Source: Angiostrongylus vasorum
Taxonomy: Eukaryota; Nematoda; Chromadorea; Rhabditida; Metastrongylidae
Length of the DNA: 64,000 nucleotides
Assembly: GCA_018806985.1 (NCBI GenBank)
Contig: JADANN010000245.1
Coordinates: 744,001-808,000 of the forward strand
Reading direction: 5' to 3'
Numbering within the stretch: the first letter of the stretch is position 1; each line of letters begins with the position of its first letter. The position numbers were made by a program, and so were the translations under genes. Shown here in pieces: positions 1 to 11,174 of this stretch. The notes under the pieces were generated by a model. It did not search any database, was not told the origin of the DNA, and worked only from the letters and a program-made list of their open reading frames with translations.

Positions 1-435
1 AAAAACATCGAGTTAGAATTTGTGGCTGACCATCTTCATCGCTTTTCCGAAACCAGTTACTGGTCCATCTAGTCGCTAGAGATTGACTCTCTCGTACTTG
101 TAAATAGAGTTCTAACGGACGTTGCCGATGCTCTGCTAAAACTGCACAGCTTCATCTAGTTCCTCTGTTCTCCTATACTTAAGATCTTCTTTTGCCATTT
201 CTCTGGACGTGTTTGCTAAGTAGGCCGTTGTCCTCAAATTAATATTAGCACGAGGATTTCGTGAAGTAAAACTTGGAAACTTTCCAGTTTTGGCTTTCTT
301 ACTAATATTTTGCAGTTTAAACCAACAGATGAAAGTTTTGGGACATTTTCTATTCATCGTTATTCTCAATAAAGGCATTTTTTTAAAATGTTGACTCCGA
401 TTTGGATCGTTTGTTGTTGGGAGAATCGCAGCGCT
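1..435 (-). pseudogene. RTE-type retrotransposon relic A (endonuclease-RT linker)
   Basis: Read on the minus strand, this stretch matches the linker between endonuclease and reverse transcriptase of RTE-type non-LTR elements of strongylid worms. The clearest piece is a run around SREMAKEDLKYRRTEEL, where the family has a CREAIKEDLKERR-like segment, followed toward position 1 by a remnant of the RRPDGTVTASRRGMEK-like segment (seen as RLDGPVTGF). Several in-frame stops break it, so it is dead. It is cut by the left window edge. The family assignment rests on remembered motif similarity and not on a search. Confidence 0.6.
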
Positions 436-894
436 CATGGGCAAGTTTGTACTGAGATGAAGCCAACTCCATCAGTTCTAACACTCCCGTTCGGATTTTA
501 CAAACGACATGGCGCTTATTTCGCTGTGTCTTCTTGTCTCAGTTAATACAATGATGTTGTCCCTGATTCTTCCAGGTTGTGTCATATCATTAGGTAATTA
601 CTGGAGGATTCTAATCCTTGACAGCAAGTATTCTTCCCAAGCATGATATGTGTAGATTGATGCTAGAACCAACGCTACCGCATCACAACTTCTTCGGTGG
701 TCATGGTAAAAGGTCCTTTGTTTCATAGTTCTTGACCAGAAATAGCGATCGGCAGCTGGACGCATTATTCCATAGGAATAGGTGCACTCACAGCTGAGCA
801 GACATTCACAAAGTAGGCAAGGAGTGTAATTGCCGAAGGCAACTTCAAACCACCTGCCAAGCATTTCTATTTACTTAAATCGATGGATTTGAGG

Positions 895-1350
895 TAGAGC
901 GCTTTTTATTTTCGCGACATTTGAATGTCTTCTTATCCTGTGTATGTGGTCCATCGTGTTAAATCATTTTCGAAACCCTGCTTGCTCTCATATCTATCCT
1001 TCGTCCAGTGTTCTGTCAATTCTGCTTTGGATTATAGGGTTAAAAGTTTGTAGACGACACAAAGAAAGCAGATTGGGCGATTGTTACCTATATCATGGAC
1101 GTCACCCTTCTTCAACTATAGCACAGTCTCTCTGGCGTTCCATTGAATAGGAGCCTTGCATTCTGACAGGTAACGTGTTACGAGCACAGTCAGTGTGTTT
1201 ACGAGAACTGGTGGAAGGTTCTTCAGGTATTCATATCTTATCCTGTCTGGATCTGATGTTGCTAGATTCTTCATCGACGAAATGGCATTTCATATTTCGG
1301 ATTTAGGAAGAACTGGTGGAACGAGTGGCCTGAATATTTCTGAAATGTAC
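895..1350 (-). pseudogene. RTE-type retrotransposon relic B (N-terminal reverse transcriptase)
   Basis: The minus strand gives a frame-broken but clear RTE reverse transcriptase start: PDRIRYEYLKNLPPVLVNTL, then LVTRYLSECK, then NRPICFLCVVYKLLTL, then a degraded EQAGFRK segment and DHIH. These are the usual consecutive RT blocks in the right order. At least four stops or frameshifts interrupt it. Relic A lies downstream on the same strand although its segment is N-terminal to this one in an intact element, so A and B come from different insertions or from a rearrangement. Confidence 0.75.
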
Positions 1351-1382
1351 AGAGAAATATATATATGCATATTTACAATACA

Positions 1383-1675
1383 GTGCGCCTGCAGTTAGAT
1401 GGTTAATGGTGTCCCGTAATGCACACATAGACCCTGGTTCGAACCCGTGCCTGGCTAGATTCATCAACCCTTTCCTCTTTCCGGGGTCAGAAAGTTGGTG
1501 CCATACTTATCCAAGAGGGTGGAAGTATTGACTTGATACATCGCTAGACAACCACAAGTCATATTACAGGCAGGTACGTATTCAGTCACTTCTAGCGATG
1601 TTTGGTGAACTAGAATGCTTTTCTCACCTTTCAGTAATTGATCAACGGCAAACGCTTTGTCCTTTATGTACAATT
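1383..1675 (+). mobile_element. tRNA-derived SINE, copy a
   Basis: The head has a pol III-like A box (GCAGTTAGATGG) and a B box (GGTTCGAACCC) about 40 bases later. The body shared by all copies follows: a segment like GATACATCGCTAGACAACC, a CAAGTCATATTACAGGC-like segment, and a tail with TTGATCAACG and GCTTTGTCCTTTA. Eleven further copies or pieces occur in the window on both strands. Copy a is diverged but nearly full length. Confidence 0.7.
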
Positions 1676-1689
1676 AACTCTCAGTAATT

Positions 1690-1855
1690 TACAGCTTCTT
1701 CGTAGCTGGGGGGTGCTCCTGCAAATGCACTGTATGTCAGGGGTTTGTCCACCAGCAGGTCTTTTGAAGATGAGAGCGAGTTCAACATTCTCAAGGGAAT
1801 GCCCAGCTAAAAACCAGGCAGCAATCATCGCCGTCGTCGTAGCAACTTAGTCGTA
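1690..1855 (+). mobile_element. Repeat L, 5' half only
   Basis: This segment (CGTAGCTGGGGGGTGCTCCT and the following 140 bases) aligns by eye with the first half of the element at 22,045-22,440 (CATCGTGGCTGGGAGGTGTT) and with its reverse copy at 34,300-34,745. The 3' half is missing here. See the 22 kb copy for what the element may be. Confidence 0.5.
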
Positions 1856-2449
1856 AGAAGATCCGTCGAAGATCCGTGCCTTAACAGAAGTTCGCAAATC
1901 GCTCAGCACATCTGTTACAGTCGAAGTTCTTTACAGCACACTGTTAAGTACTTAGTGTATTTTGTCACCTTAATATCATCGAGAATTCTGCACACCAGCC
2001 ACAGAACGTGCAATCGATGTTTTCTTGAATACAATCGGCGCATACAACACATGGGAATTCTAGATTCAAGCCGTCAGCGAATGGCGTACCCCCTTCGTCC
2101 AGCGAAATATAGATTTGTAGGGGGGAACGCCTTCTAGGAATGGCCTAGCCGAATCAATTTGGCTCTAAAGAAGACGAAGAAGTTAGAACTTTTACCCGAA
2201 TAAAACTTCTTACCAAGCTCAGCGTTTCAAGAAGTTGAAGAAAGTGTTGATATGGTGAGAGAAATTCAAATGCATAATTACATTCGTCTCTCATGTTATA
2301 AATTCGTAGGTGGGTGCTGCTTGTGAATGAGGGAGATCTTAGGTACTTTTATGCAACGAAGAAACAAACTGCGTGGAAGTTGGATGTACTGGAATCGGAG
2401 CAAAGAAAAAATATGCTGGAATGAATAAGCGAACTCTTTGAAGTTAATC

Positions 2450-3105
2450 TTAATCATTAATAGATAAATTCTACGATGCTGAGATATTTGCAAAACTCCG
2501 GACCGCAGATCTCTGCGGTGGGGGAACGAGCGCGCTATTACCATTTCCGGGACCTAACGCGTTCATCACCACACCATGCGGGTCCTTCGTTTCGGTTGTC
2601 TCTCAGCTAATTCTATAGATCACTGTCATCAGTAATCGCCCGACTGCAGGATTGATCTGGAGAGCCCAAATCGACAATGAACCCAGTTAAGTTGTGGCTG
2701 TAGTTATAATCACAATTACAACCTTGACCTTTCCATTTACTCCCTATCCTTTATACTGCGAAATATAACTTCAGTGATGATGGGATATTTGCAAAACTCC
2801 GGACCGCAGGTGTCTGTGGTGGGGAACGCTATCAATCCCGCTGAGTGGTGATTGCTGATGGCAGTGATCGATAGAACTAGCTGAGAGAAAGGCAAAGCGA
2901 AGTACGCGCATGGTGTGGTGATGAACGCATTACTCCCTGGAAAGGACAAAAGCGCGTTCGTTCCACACGGCAGAAACCTACGGTCCGGAGTTTTGCAAGT
3001 ATGTCAACATCATAGAAGTTATATTTCGCAATATACCCTAGCTTTAAAAGGAGGAGGCAGTAAATAAAAAGGTTAAGATTATCATTAATAGATATTTAGG
3101 TATAG
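2450..3105. mobile_element. Foldback element 1 (long inverted repeat)
   Basis: The block beginning TTTGCAAAACTCCGGACCGC occurs on the plus strand near 2,490 and again near 2,787, and as its reverse complement near 2,975-3,000. The first and third units carry about 200 bp of matching flanks in opposite orientation (for example CATCACCACACCATGCG against CGCATGGTGTGGTGATG), giving long inverted arms; the middle unit partly duplicates the left arm. Both outer ends carry ATTAATAGATA. No transposase is visible, so it is a non-autonomous foldback or MITE-like element. A second copy lies at 5,130-5,620. Confidence 0.7.
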
Positions 3106-3179
3106 ACGATAGAATCGCTTAAAATTTTGATTGTTCAGCATTACTAAATTTTTTCTCCATGTTCTTGCTAATGTAATAC

Positions 3180-3460
3180 CGACTGTAACAGAACGGATTG
3201 TCCGTTGAAGGGCAAAGTATAATAAACGAACAATCATCGTCAACAAGAACCGCGCTGTATAAAAGAGTGGAAGAGGTTCCTCCATTCGAGCGGTGCTCCA
3301 TTAGATTCGACTCGATGTCCTCACGAAGTGTCACATCGGAAAAAGGAAGAGCTGTGGAAAATTGGCTCGGATCAACTCGGCTCTGAGGAAGGCGAAGACG
3401 TCGAAACGTAAGGCGACTAAAGTCCTTTATCAACCTCGTATTATCTTAATGATCCAAGAA
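3180..3460 (+). repeat. Dispersed repeat R3, copy 1
   Basis: The segment shares an ordered set of motifs with 6,985-7,415 (reverse): a TCGAGCGGTGCTCCATT-like block, ATTCGACTCGATGTCC, then the core GAAGGCGAAGACGTCGAAACG and a right end AACCTCGTATTATC. The core also occurs at 24.37 kb and 44.49 kb on the minus strand. The 24.3 kb copy has terminal inverted repeats, so the family is probably a non-autonomous DNA transposon. The short open frames here are incidental. Confidence 0.55.
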
Positions 3461-4626
3461 GGCATGGCCAGTCAATTTATTTTCAATAGATATAGTCACC
3501 GATTAACCAGGTTTTTTCTCAACAATTGCACGCACGACTACACCGAAATGAGAACCAGCTGCCCACTAAATCAAGTCCTCTACCGCGGAATCAAAGCCTT
3601 CGTCCACTGGTATCAGTTTATTATTACAATTGATTAACTATCATCTGCTGTAACCGACTAGTATTTCTGCATTGACGAAGAATGTGGAATGAACTTAACG
3701 TTGTAGAACAACAAAAATCCACTCGGTCATCTGTCAGATGATTCCGTTGTGCTCCAAAGGGTGTAAAACACCTCTGGTCGTCTTTTCTGAGCCCTCATTG
3801 ATCTCTCGAATTCGAACGTAGCTATCGCAGTGACGTTTGAATTTATGCTAACATGATTAGTTGATTAAGCTGGTACGTAGAAATCACGAAGTAGACGTAG
3901 AAATGCCATGATCATCTTGCTGCCCACAATCTGTACCGCTGTTTCAAGAAGAGGCCAGAACAATTGAGTGAAAGCAATACGAAATTTTTCCGTCTTACAA
4001 CCCCTTTCTAGTTTGTGGGCAAAATGAGACCTTTTTAGCTTTTATAGGACGTACAAAATTAATTAATTCACGTCAGAAATGGAAGAGAAAACAGAGTTAT
4101 GATTTATATCTTTTTTTTAAATAATTCATTGACATGCATCGACCATTATATGCGGTTCTAACTTGAGTATAACAGAATCATGTCATTAGGGTTAACACCA
4201 AAACTAATGTCTGTTGATACAAAACCCTTGTCACTCATCGTAGCTAGTGGAGGCTTCTGGGTGAGCAAATGCAATGTAGACCGAGGATTAATTCCGCGAA
4301 AGAACCTCCAGCACCAAAAAAGGAAGTTCGATATTTCTATGCAACTTGGAGTAAATCTATGCCACAATAGATTCTGGAGAACGCTATGCCTTCTGTAAAA
4401 GAAACAGTGTACATAAAGAGTCTTATACTACAGTGCTTTTGGGTTCTTCCAGTGAGAGAAGCTCACTGATGCTGGAAATCATTTTCATAGGAACTCAATG
4501 AATTCAAGCATGAGAAACTTCTCGCCACCGTTTTCTGCATCCTAGTAGTGCTTTTCGTAGATTATTGATGAACATCACCCAAGGCGATAGTAAAGGATGA
4601 ATGGTAAAACTCTCGCTTGTGATCAA
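3461..4626. other. No gene seen
   Basis: Only short AT-rich open frames with stops in all frames and no recognisable exon signature. Overlapping open frames on both strands near 4,158-4,398 show no family resemblance. Confidence 0.4.
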
Positions 4627-4869
4627 TACCTTAGGGATGCGCCATGCATTCGACTTCACTAAGTATTGTTGGAGGTGATTGAATGCATATCTGCCTTTTG
4701 CAATGGCTCACGATGGCCTCTCGGTGTATCGAACCAGTTCTGCTATCCTCCCAGCCAAGTCTGGTACCAATTTGCTGACTCCGGAGAGATGGGAGGCTTG
4801 GTGGGCCATGGGCGTGAGGATCGATTACACGTGTGTTGTAGGGCGCCTTTGACCACTGCACCATACGCT
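4627..4869 (-). mobile_element. tRNA-derived SINE, copy b
   Basis: Minus-strand copy. Read in reverse it begins with a head containing TGGTGCAGTGGTCAAAGGCG (A box) and a GTAATCGATCCTC B-box-like segment, and ends with ATTCAATCACCTCCAACAAT and TCGAATGCATGGCGCATCC. The head-to-body spacing matches copy c at 5,845. The overlapping short open frames on both strands come from the SINE. Confidence 0.75.
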
Positions 4870-4965
4870 CTCTCTCTCAAGGAAATAGGGGAAAACAATT
4901 GATAAATGTTAAACGGACGGACATTTTTTTTAACAGGATTTCTATCTAAATAGCGCAAAGCCAGT

Positions 4966-5010
4966 CAAAAGAGAGAAGAGAGAAGAGAAAAGAATAGGGA
5001 AGAGAGATAG
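4966..5010 (+). repeat. GAGAA-rich simple repeat
   Basis: A purine-only run of imperfect AGAGAAG units, about 45 bases, just left of foldback element 2. Confidence 0.6.
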
Positions 5011-5129
5011 TCAGTCACAGCAATCGTCTGTCATGTGTTCATATGTCTTCCAATTTAAGTGGAAAAATATGCGCTCTTTTGATCTCTTCAGCGCTCGTTT
5101 GTGGTCTGTCACCCAACTACAAAAACAAT

Positions 5130-5620
5130 TCTCTTGCATAACTTCTGTGATGCTGAAATATTTGCAAAACTATGGACCGCAGGTGTCTGCGGTAGGGAAC
5201 GAACGCGCTATAACCCTTCACAGGGGCTAATGCGTTCACCACCACGCCATGCGTGTCCTTCGTTTTGCTTGTCTCTCAGCTAGTTCTATCGATCATTGCC
5301 ATCAGCAATCACCCGTCAGCGGGATTGATCTGGGTAGCCCAAATCGGCAATGGCCCCATTTAAGCTGAGGCTGTACTTACAATCAAAATCTTAACCTTTT
5401 TTTATTTACTGCCCACTCTTTTTAATGGCAGAATATGCATGGTGTGATGGTGAACGTATTACTCTCCGGAAAGGGTAATAGTGCGTTCGTTCCCCACCGC
5501 AGACACCTGCGGGCAGGAATTTTGCAAATATCTCAGTATCATAGAAGTTACATTTCGCAACATACCCTGCCATTAAAGAGAGTAGGCAGTAAATTAAAAA
5601 AAAGGTTACAATTCTCTTGC
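5130..5620. mobile_element. Foldback element 2 (long inverted repeat)
   Basis: Second copy of the element at 2,450-3,105. The left arm has TATTTGCAAAACTATGGACC and a CACCACGCCATGCG block; the right arm carries the reverse complement (GCATGGTGTGATGGTGAACG, then CCCACCGCAGACACCTGCGG and TTTTGCAAATAT). Part of the right arm, including the ATCGATAGAAC block, is missing. The motif AATTCTCTTGCA lies at both outer ends in direct orientation, so it may be a target duplication or part of the element. Confidence 0.65.
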
Positions 5621-5844
5621 AGTGTATTAATAACAGTCTTGGGACAATCCCCAATGTCACATCTCTTCTATTTCATTCTGCACTCATAGTTGAAGTAATC
5701 TGCTAGCTTTTTGGTCTAGAGCTAAACAGATTTTCCTGATGATACTGAATAGAGGTTGTTAAGTATAATGCTTTTTTCGTTGTTCAATTTGCTCAGTGAT
5801 CGGTTACGCGTATTATTTTTTCTACATTATTGTAAGACAAGATA

Positions 5845-6118
5845 GCAGCATGTGTGGCGCAGTGGTCGGAGGCGCCCTGCAAAACACATGGGGTCGATCC
5901 TCACGCTCCAGGCCCACCAAACCTCCCATCCCTCCGGGGGTTGGCATCGTGGTAGCAGACTTTCTGGGAGGATAGAAGCACTGGCTCGATACATCGGTAG
6001 GCTACCGCGAGTCATTGTAAAGGCCAGATATACATTCAATCACTCTAACAATGTTTATTGAAGTCGAATGCATCGCACATCCCGCAGGGTATGATCAACG
6101 TCGAGAGCTTTGTCCTTT
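5845..6118 (+). mobile_element. tRNA-derived SINE, copy c (best preserved)
   Basis: This is the clearest copy. The head is GTGTGGCGCAGTGGTCGGAG, a near-consensus tRNA A box, followed about 35 bases later by GGGTCGATCCTC, a B box. The body runs CCACCAAACCTCCCATCCC, a GACTTTCTGGGAGGATAG-like segment, CGATACATCGGTAGGCTACC and CAATCACTCTAACAATG. It ends with GATCAACGTCGAGAGCTTTG followed by a T-rich tract. Total length is about 270 bp. Pol III transcription is inferred from the boxes. Confidence 0.85.
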
Positions 6119-6984
6119 TTCTTTTATCTTAAGGTAAATGACTGAAGGTAGGTTAGATGAATTTACGACGAGTCTTCTGATGTTGGTCTTTTTTTGAATT
6201 TTTTTATAATGCTCGCCGTTTTTCTTTCTTTGCCTTCTAAAATCTCCTTCGTCGCTGACGAATAAGGTGCACTTATATAAACGGTTCTCTAACATGTCGT
6301 TATTAAGGTTGCTATTAAGGTTGCTTGAAATGTTTAAAACATTACGAAATTTAATAAGACGAAAATAATCAAATCAGAAATGGGCACTTAACAGTTCTTA
6401 AGGATGATGACTCCCAACAGAATCATGAATTTCGTTGAAGCAGTCAATCGATTTGTATGAAATGTTCATGTGTATACACTCACTTCACGGAATGCGCTCA
6501 TTATGAAGCGCGAAAAATCCCCGTCAATAATAGTCTTTGTTTTTTGAACTATAATTCGCATGTCCTTCCCAACGATATGATAGCTTGTTTGTTTTCCTAC
6601 TAATTCAGATCGCTGACGATTGTCGGAACGACTTTTTCTCACGTGTCGTTCGACACTGCAGATTACTTAGGTTACTTATGATGTATATTGATTGACATGT
6701 AAGGGTTTGGTTTTTTTCAGTGATTCGGCTTTTTTCTCACTTCGACTTCAAAAAATCTTTTTACTCTGTTTCCAACGTCCGTTTTCTTCTGAATAATACT
6801 TTTCTCACTTAATAAATGAAACAATATGATTAATTGATTGAGGAGAATCAGTCTAATCGTTTCTAAGAGTTGTTTGCTAACAAACTCACCTCTAGCGAAT
6901 GGATTTTGTTGAGGTGCAGTTTTTTTTTCCTTTTTTTACAAATCTTACTTAGTGGTAGTGTAGTATTGCGTAGTTAACAGAATA
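6119..6984. other. No gene seen
   Basis: AT-rich DNA with T runs and no ORF with protein-like composition. A small direct duplication TTAAGGTTGCTATTAAGGTTG sits near 6,303 but nothing larger is repeated. Confidence 0.4.
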
Positions 6985-7415
6985 TTATTTCGTTGGGTCG
7001 TTCAGCTTGCCCAAGTTTCTTATAAAACTTTTCTTCGGATAACGTTTCGACGTCTTCGTCTTTTTCAGGACGGCGATGATCCAAGTCGATGATCCACCTG
7101 TAGTCGTCCTCGCGTTGTCGGTCTGTGTGGTCATATCGAGTCGAATCTTCTTAAATGGAACACCGCTCGTACGAGGAAACCTCACTCCGCGGTGTCCTTT
7201 CATACAGGACAGTTGTTGAATGACGGTCGACTGATAGTGACATGTTTTCATGCCGGCACTCCATCCTGTAGCAGTCGGTCTAGCACAAAGCGTAACAATA
7301 CTCCGCTGAACCGACTTTCACTTAACCTCGGATGATAATAGTAATGATGACGTGCATGTGCAACGAACCTATCAGATGAAACTACCCTACATATTCTCGA
7401 GTTACTGACAAGAAG
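6985..7415 (-). repeat. Dispersed repeat R3, copy 2
   Basis: Reverse-strand copy of the repeat at 3,180. Read in reverse it has GAGCGGTGTTCCATTTAAG, ATTCGACTCGATATGACC, then the core GACGAAGACGTCGAAACGTT and an end ACCCAACGAAATAATAT, which resembles the terminal inverted repeat seen at 24.3 kb. It also holds CTGAACCGACTTTCACTTAA at 7,306, found again at 24,271. It abuts SINE copy d. Confidence 0.6.
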
Positions 7416-7417
7416 GT

Positions 7418-7655
7418 GTGGGATGCGCCCTGAATTCGACTTCATCAGGCATAGTTAGAGATGATTGAATGCACATTTGGCCTATATAATGTCTTGCGGT
7501 GGCCTACCGGTTTATGGGTCCAGTGTTTTGATCTTCCCATACAAATCTCGTTTCTATTTGGTGACCCGGAGTATGGAGGGTTTGGTTAGCCGCGATGGAT
7601 CGAACCAACAACCTTGTGTATCGTTGGGCATTTGTAGCCATTGCTGCATGATATT
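7418..7655 (-). mobile_element. tRNA-derived SINE, copy d
   Basis: Reverse-strand SINE with a degraded head (GTTGGTTCGATCCATCG as B box) and the conserved body ending ATTCAATCATCTCTAACTAT and GAAGTCGAATTCAGGGCGCA. The usual GATCAACG tail is absent; R3 copy 2 begins where it should be. Confidence 0.7.
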
Positions 7656-10600
7656 TGCCATCTCATGACCAAAATTAGAACAGTGGTGCAATAATTTGGA
7701 TTCTTCTTTGTATTTCATCTGGCATCTTTTCTTTCAACACAATGCGAAACTGTTTCGCTGCATATGTTTGCCACCACATTACTCATTTATTATTTGAAGC
7801 ATTCGTCATTTATTCTGCCTAAGACCTGCCCGATTGACCTTGTCAACCTTGTTATCTTCTGTTCGTCAATGATGATACATATCCGGGTAGATCCATTGCG
7901 ATTGTCAGATATTACCGTCGTCAGTAATCCGACCAGTCATCGTTCGATTTCAACTCTGTGTTATATCAGTTACACTTTTCACGATACGAATAGCTAAATC
8001 TCAGTTATTTTCACTTTCGGAGGTACTAGTTGATCACGTCTGATTACCAGCTTTGATCTAGGTGTTAGCTTAAATGTCTTTAGAAAGATTACTAACCAAT
8101 GAATTTGTAGATGAGCGAAAAGAAGAAGAATGCGTCAAAGGATACACTTCGTTCCACTGGATTCTAACTATGTAAATTCTCTGTAGTTTGAACACATGAA
8201 AAAAATTATCCACCATCTTATTCGTCTGTTCCATCTAGAAAATTAGCAGAACTACTAGCCTTAGACCCACAATGAAACCAAATGGGAATCACATACGCAA
8301 AAAAGGTTGTTGCTGAAGTAAATGACTTTAAATCACATCCTAGAGAATAAATTGATCTAACGGAGTTCTTATCACATTTTGGGAACTCACATATGAGCAA
8401 GATCCCCTAACAAATCTTAAAAGTGGTCTATGGATTTCAGATCAGTTCAATCAGATCAATTATCGTTTCCATTTCTGTGTATTGCTAACTAATGGTTTCG
8501 ATACATTGAGTAAGAGATCACCATCCATGGGAATTATTCATCGTAATGAAATCGGTTTGATGTAGTTAAATGAGCTGAAGAGCCATTGCTGCTGCCAATG
8601 GCCTGTACCATTTGGTCGGCCCCGACCAGCTGCGTACCCGAAGAAAATGCAGCACAGATCGATCGTTCATAGCATCGGCGTACGCTCATCTATTCCACTT
8701 ATCACCGATTCCTCCTTTCCTCCGATTCATCCAACCATCCGTCATATCCGAATGCAACTCAATTCTTCGTCACTGTTCTATCTAAATCATTATCTTTTTT
8801 ATTTCATAAATCAATGTAATTTATACAGACATCTATCTCTTTCGTGTATGACAAAAATTTTGATGATTTTGATGGTTTCACGCCTCATTTAACTTAATTA
8901 TCTAAACCGGTTTTATTACGGTAGAATTTCGTATGTTAGATCTGACAGGGCATCGTCTATTGCAGTTCTGAGTACTTGAACTGGCCATGATTTCGTTCAT
9001 ACTCTTATTGTTTGTTCACTTTTGAATCATTTTTTTGGTGGTATTCATACTCACACCTTAAGTGCGATGAGAGGTCAATAGTGATCAGTTTCGATACCTT
9101 TAGTTTGTCTTAAAACTAATGTCAATTTTTACCCTCAATTTCCAAATATCCATATTAGAGCTCATCATAAATTAATCGAAATAAGAGGGATTAGAGCATC
9201 TAGATATAATTGCTGACGAGTAAAACTTCTGAAGGATTTTGAGAGTATGTTCAGCAGCTACTTGATTGACTAAGATTCTTTTCAGCTAGTAGCTGTCGAG
9301 CTCGTTGAAGAATTTGTCTTAGCGAGAGATTCGAAGAATATACTACATAAGGTACAGTTTTCTTTGTCCCAATTCTTTTCACTTTGATTGTGCGAAGTGT
9401 AAAAGGACGTTGTTATGTTACAAAAATTGGTCTCTTTAAATCGAAGAGTGCCAATCAACAACACTACATTTTATAGTGTACGTGTCGATTCCATGTCAGT
9501 ATTTCTGTGCTGATGTGATTTTTCATCTGGTTTCAAGATGTGATAGTGAGTGATTTCATTCGCTGAGCACAAACGAAGTCACCATAACCTTTTGATGCAA
9601 CTTTCGCCTCGAGAAGTACTTCGATGTGTCATCTTCTCCATCCTTAGACAGAACGTTGTCGTTTCTCCTATGGATAGAACATATTTGTCCTCTCTCTGCA
9701 ACCTAAAAAGGAACGTTTTCGTTGTGCCCAAGAAACGCGAAACAGATTTTATAACAATGAAACGCTTACATTTTGCTTATTTCATGCAGTTCCTATTCGT
9801 TTATCGTGTTTTTCGACTTGTGGGTTTGTCTGAGTTGTCCCAAGATGTTCCACTCCAGTAATTCTACTTCGCTCATAGGCTCCCGTAGCGTTGTGCATGA
9901 AGTTGCTTCAGTTAACGTCTTTATATTGTCATCGTCGCGATTGCAGCGGTTCTTCTCCAGTCGTTAACATTCTCCTGGCTCTCATCTGCATGTCGAAACA
10001 TTAAAAAAGGCCCGCATTGACCGTTCGTAAGCATTTACGCGAAAACGTGACCTCTATAGGAGTTATCTGTTAAGAAACACGGTGGTTGGAATGACCTCTG
10101 CAGAGGTCATTTGTTTTCGGTGATTTACTTCGATCTACATTTTTGTTCTGCTACGCTTCTTGTTACCAATCGACTGTTTATTCAACGCTAATTATGTGGT
10201 GTGCCTGAGACGTGGAAAACTCCAGTCCGCGCTTCGAAATAAGCAGAAAATCTTTTCTCGATTTTATTCACAAGTAGTTTGAATGTATTTGACTGTTATT
10301 TTAGTTCTAATCTCCATAATGAATTGTACTTATCGTATGGAATGGACAGGTACAAAAAAATCCGGAAGTGAACTCAACACTAGCTGTAAAACATCTCCAA
10401 ATGCTGCCAATGCTGCCAGTAACGTGTTCATATGACGGGCCATAGTAGCAGATAGCAAAGAACAGCATATCTCTTATATCCATAGAGTGATAGAGCAAAT
10501 CTTCTATAATTCTATGACGTCCTTAGCTCGTTAAGCTTTCTGGCCATCGAAATATTATTGCCTATTGTCGAAAAACAAACAGGTCGGTAAAGACGTAAGT

Positions 10601-11082
10601 ATTAAGGTTTTCACAACACGAGAGAAGCGATGATCTTCTGAGCGTTTTTTTTCACTTATAAGAAATCTCAGTTCCTTCTCTCTATGCAAAAAAAATCGTC
10701 AATCGTGCCATTTTTGTAGAAATTTTTATTGCATTTGTTTAAACTGAATCCAAACCAACAATAGAACCTAAAGATCAACAGAAAAGTCTAGAACGAAGTC
10801 TGCATTCTAAATGCTATGTAAATATTATGAACGCAAAAGCGGGAAAGACTATTCAAAAAGCGAGGAAGGAAATTTTGAGAAGACGAAGTCGATGAGATTA
10901 GAAGTAAATAGTTCATTATCTGTTGTACTTGGAAAGCTATTGTTTACGTTATGTTGTTTACCCTAGTGGATGCCGTTGTAGTCAGCCACAGACTTATAAC
11001 TCATCTTTCTTTCTTAGCCCAAAAAAGAGATCGAAAAAATAGACTGCCGCTTGTTTTTTCGTCGACTTCAACTCCTTCTTGC
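7656..11082. other. No gene seen (long non-coding stretch)
   Basis: Open frames here are short and AT-driven, with no recognisable family. Two local structures stand out: TGGTCG-GCCC-CGACCA, a 6-bp stem near 8,611 inside a GC-rich island of about 70 bases, and the AGGTCA palindrome near 10.09 kb listed separately. Confidence 0.4.
10048..10111. promoter_or_regulatory. Cluster of three AGGTCA half-sites, two in a perfect 22-bp palindrome
   Basis: TGACCT occurs at 10,048-10,053 and 10,092-10,097, and AGGTCA at 10,104-10,109. The last two form an everted repeat with a 6-base spacer inside a perfect palindrome at 10,090-10,111 (centre TGCA). AGGTCA is the core half-site of many nuclear hormone receptors, a family expanded in nematodes. 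No coding exon is nearby, so the target gene is unknown and chance is possible. Confidence 0.35.
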
Positions 11083-11102
11083 ACATATACATATATATAT
11101 AT

Positions 11103-11173
<71 letters not shown>
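11083..11173. repeat. (AT)n microsatellite
   Basis: About 90 bases of nearly perfect alternating TA, broken once by a TAATAT step near 11,112. The open frames across it that read as Tyr-Ile alternations are artefacts. Confidence 0.95.

Positions 11174-11174
<1 letters not shown>

Noticed and set aside
1383..1675. Functional tRNA genes at the A/B-box pairs (this and the other SINE heads)
   Set aside because: No complete cloverleaf can be folded by eye, and each head is followed by the shared SINE body.
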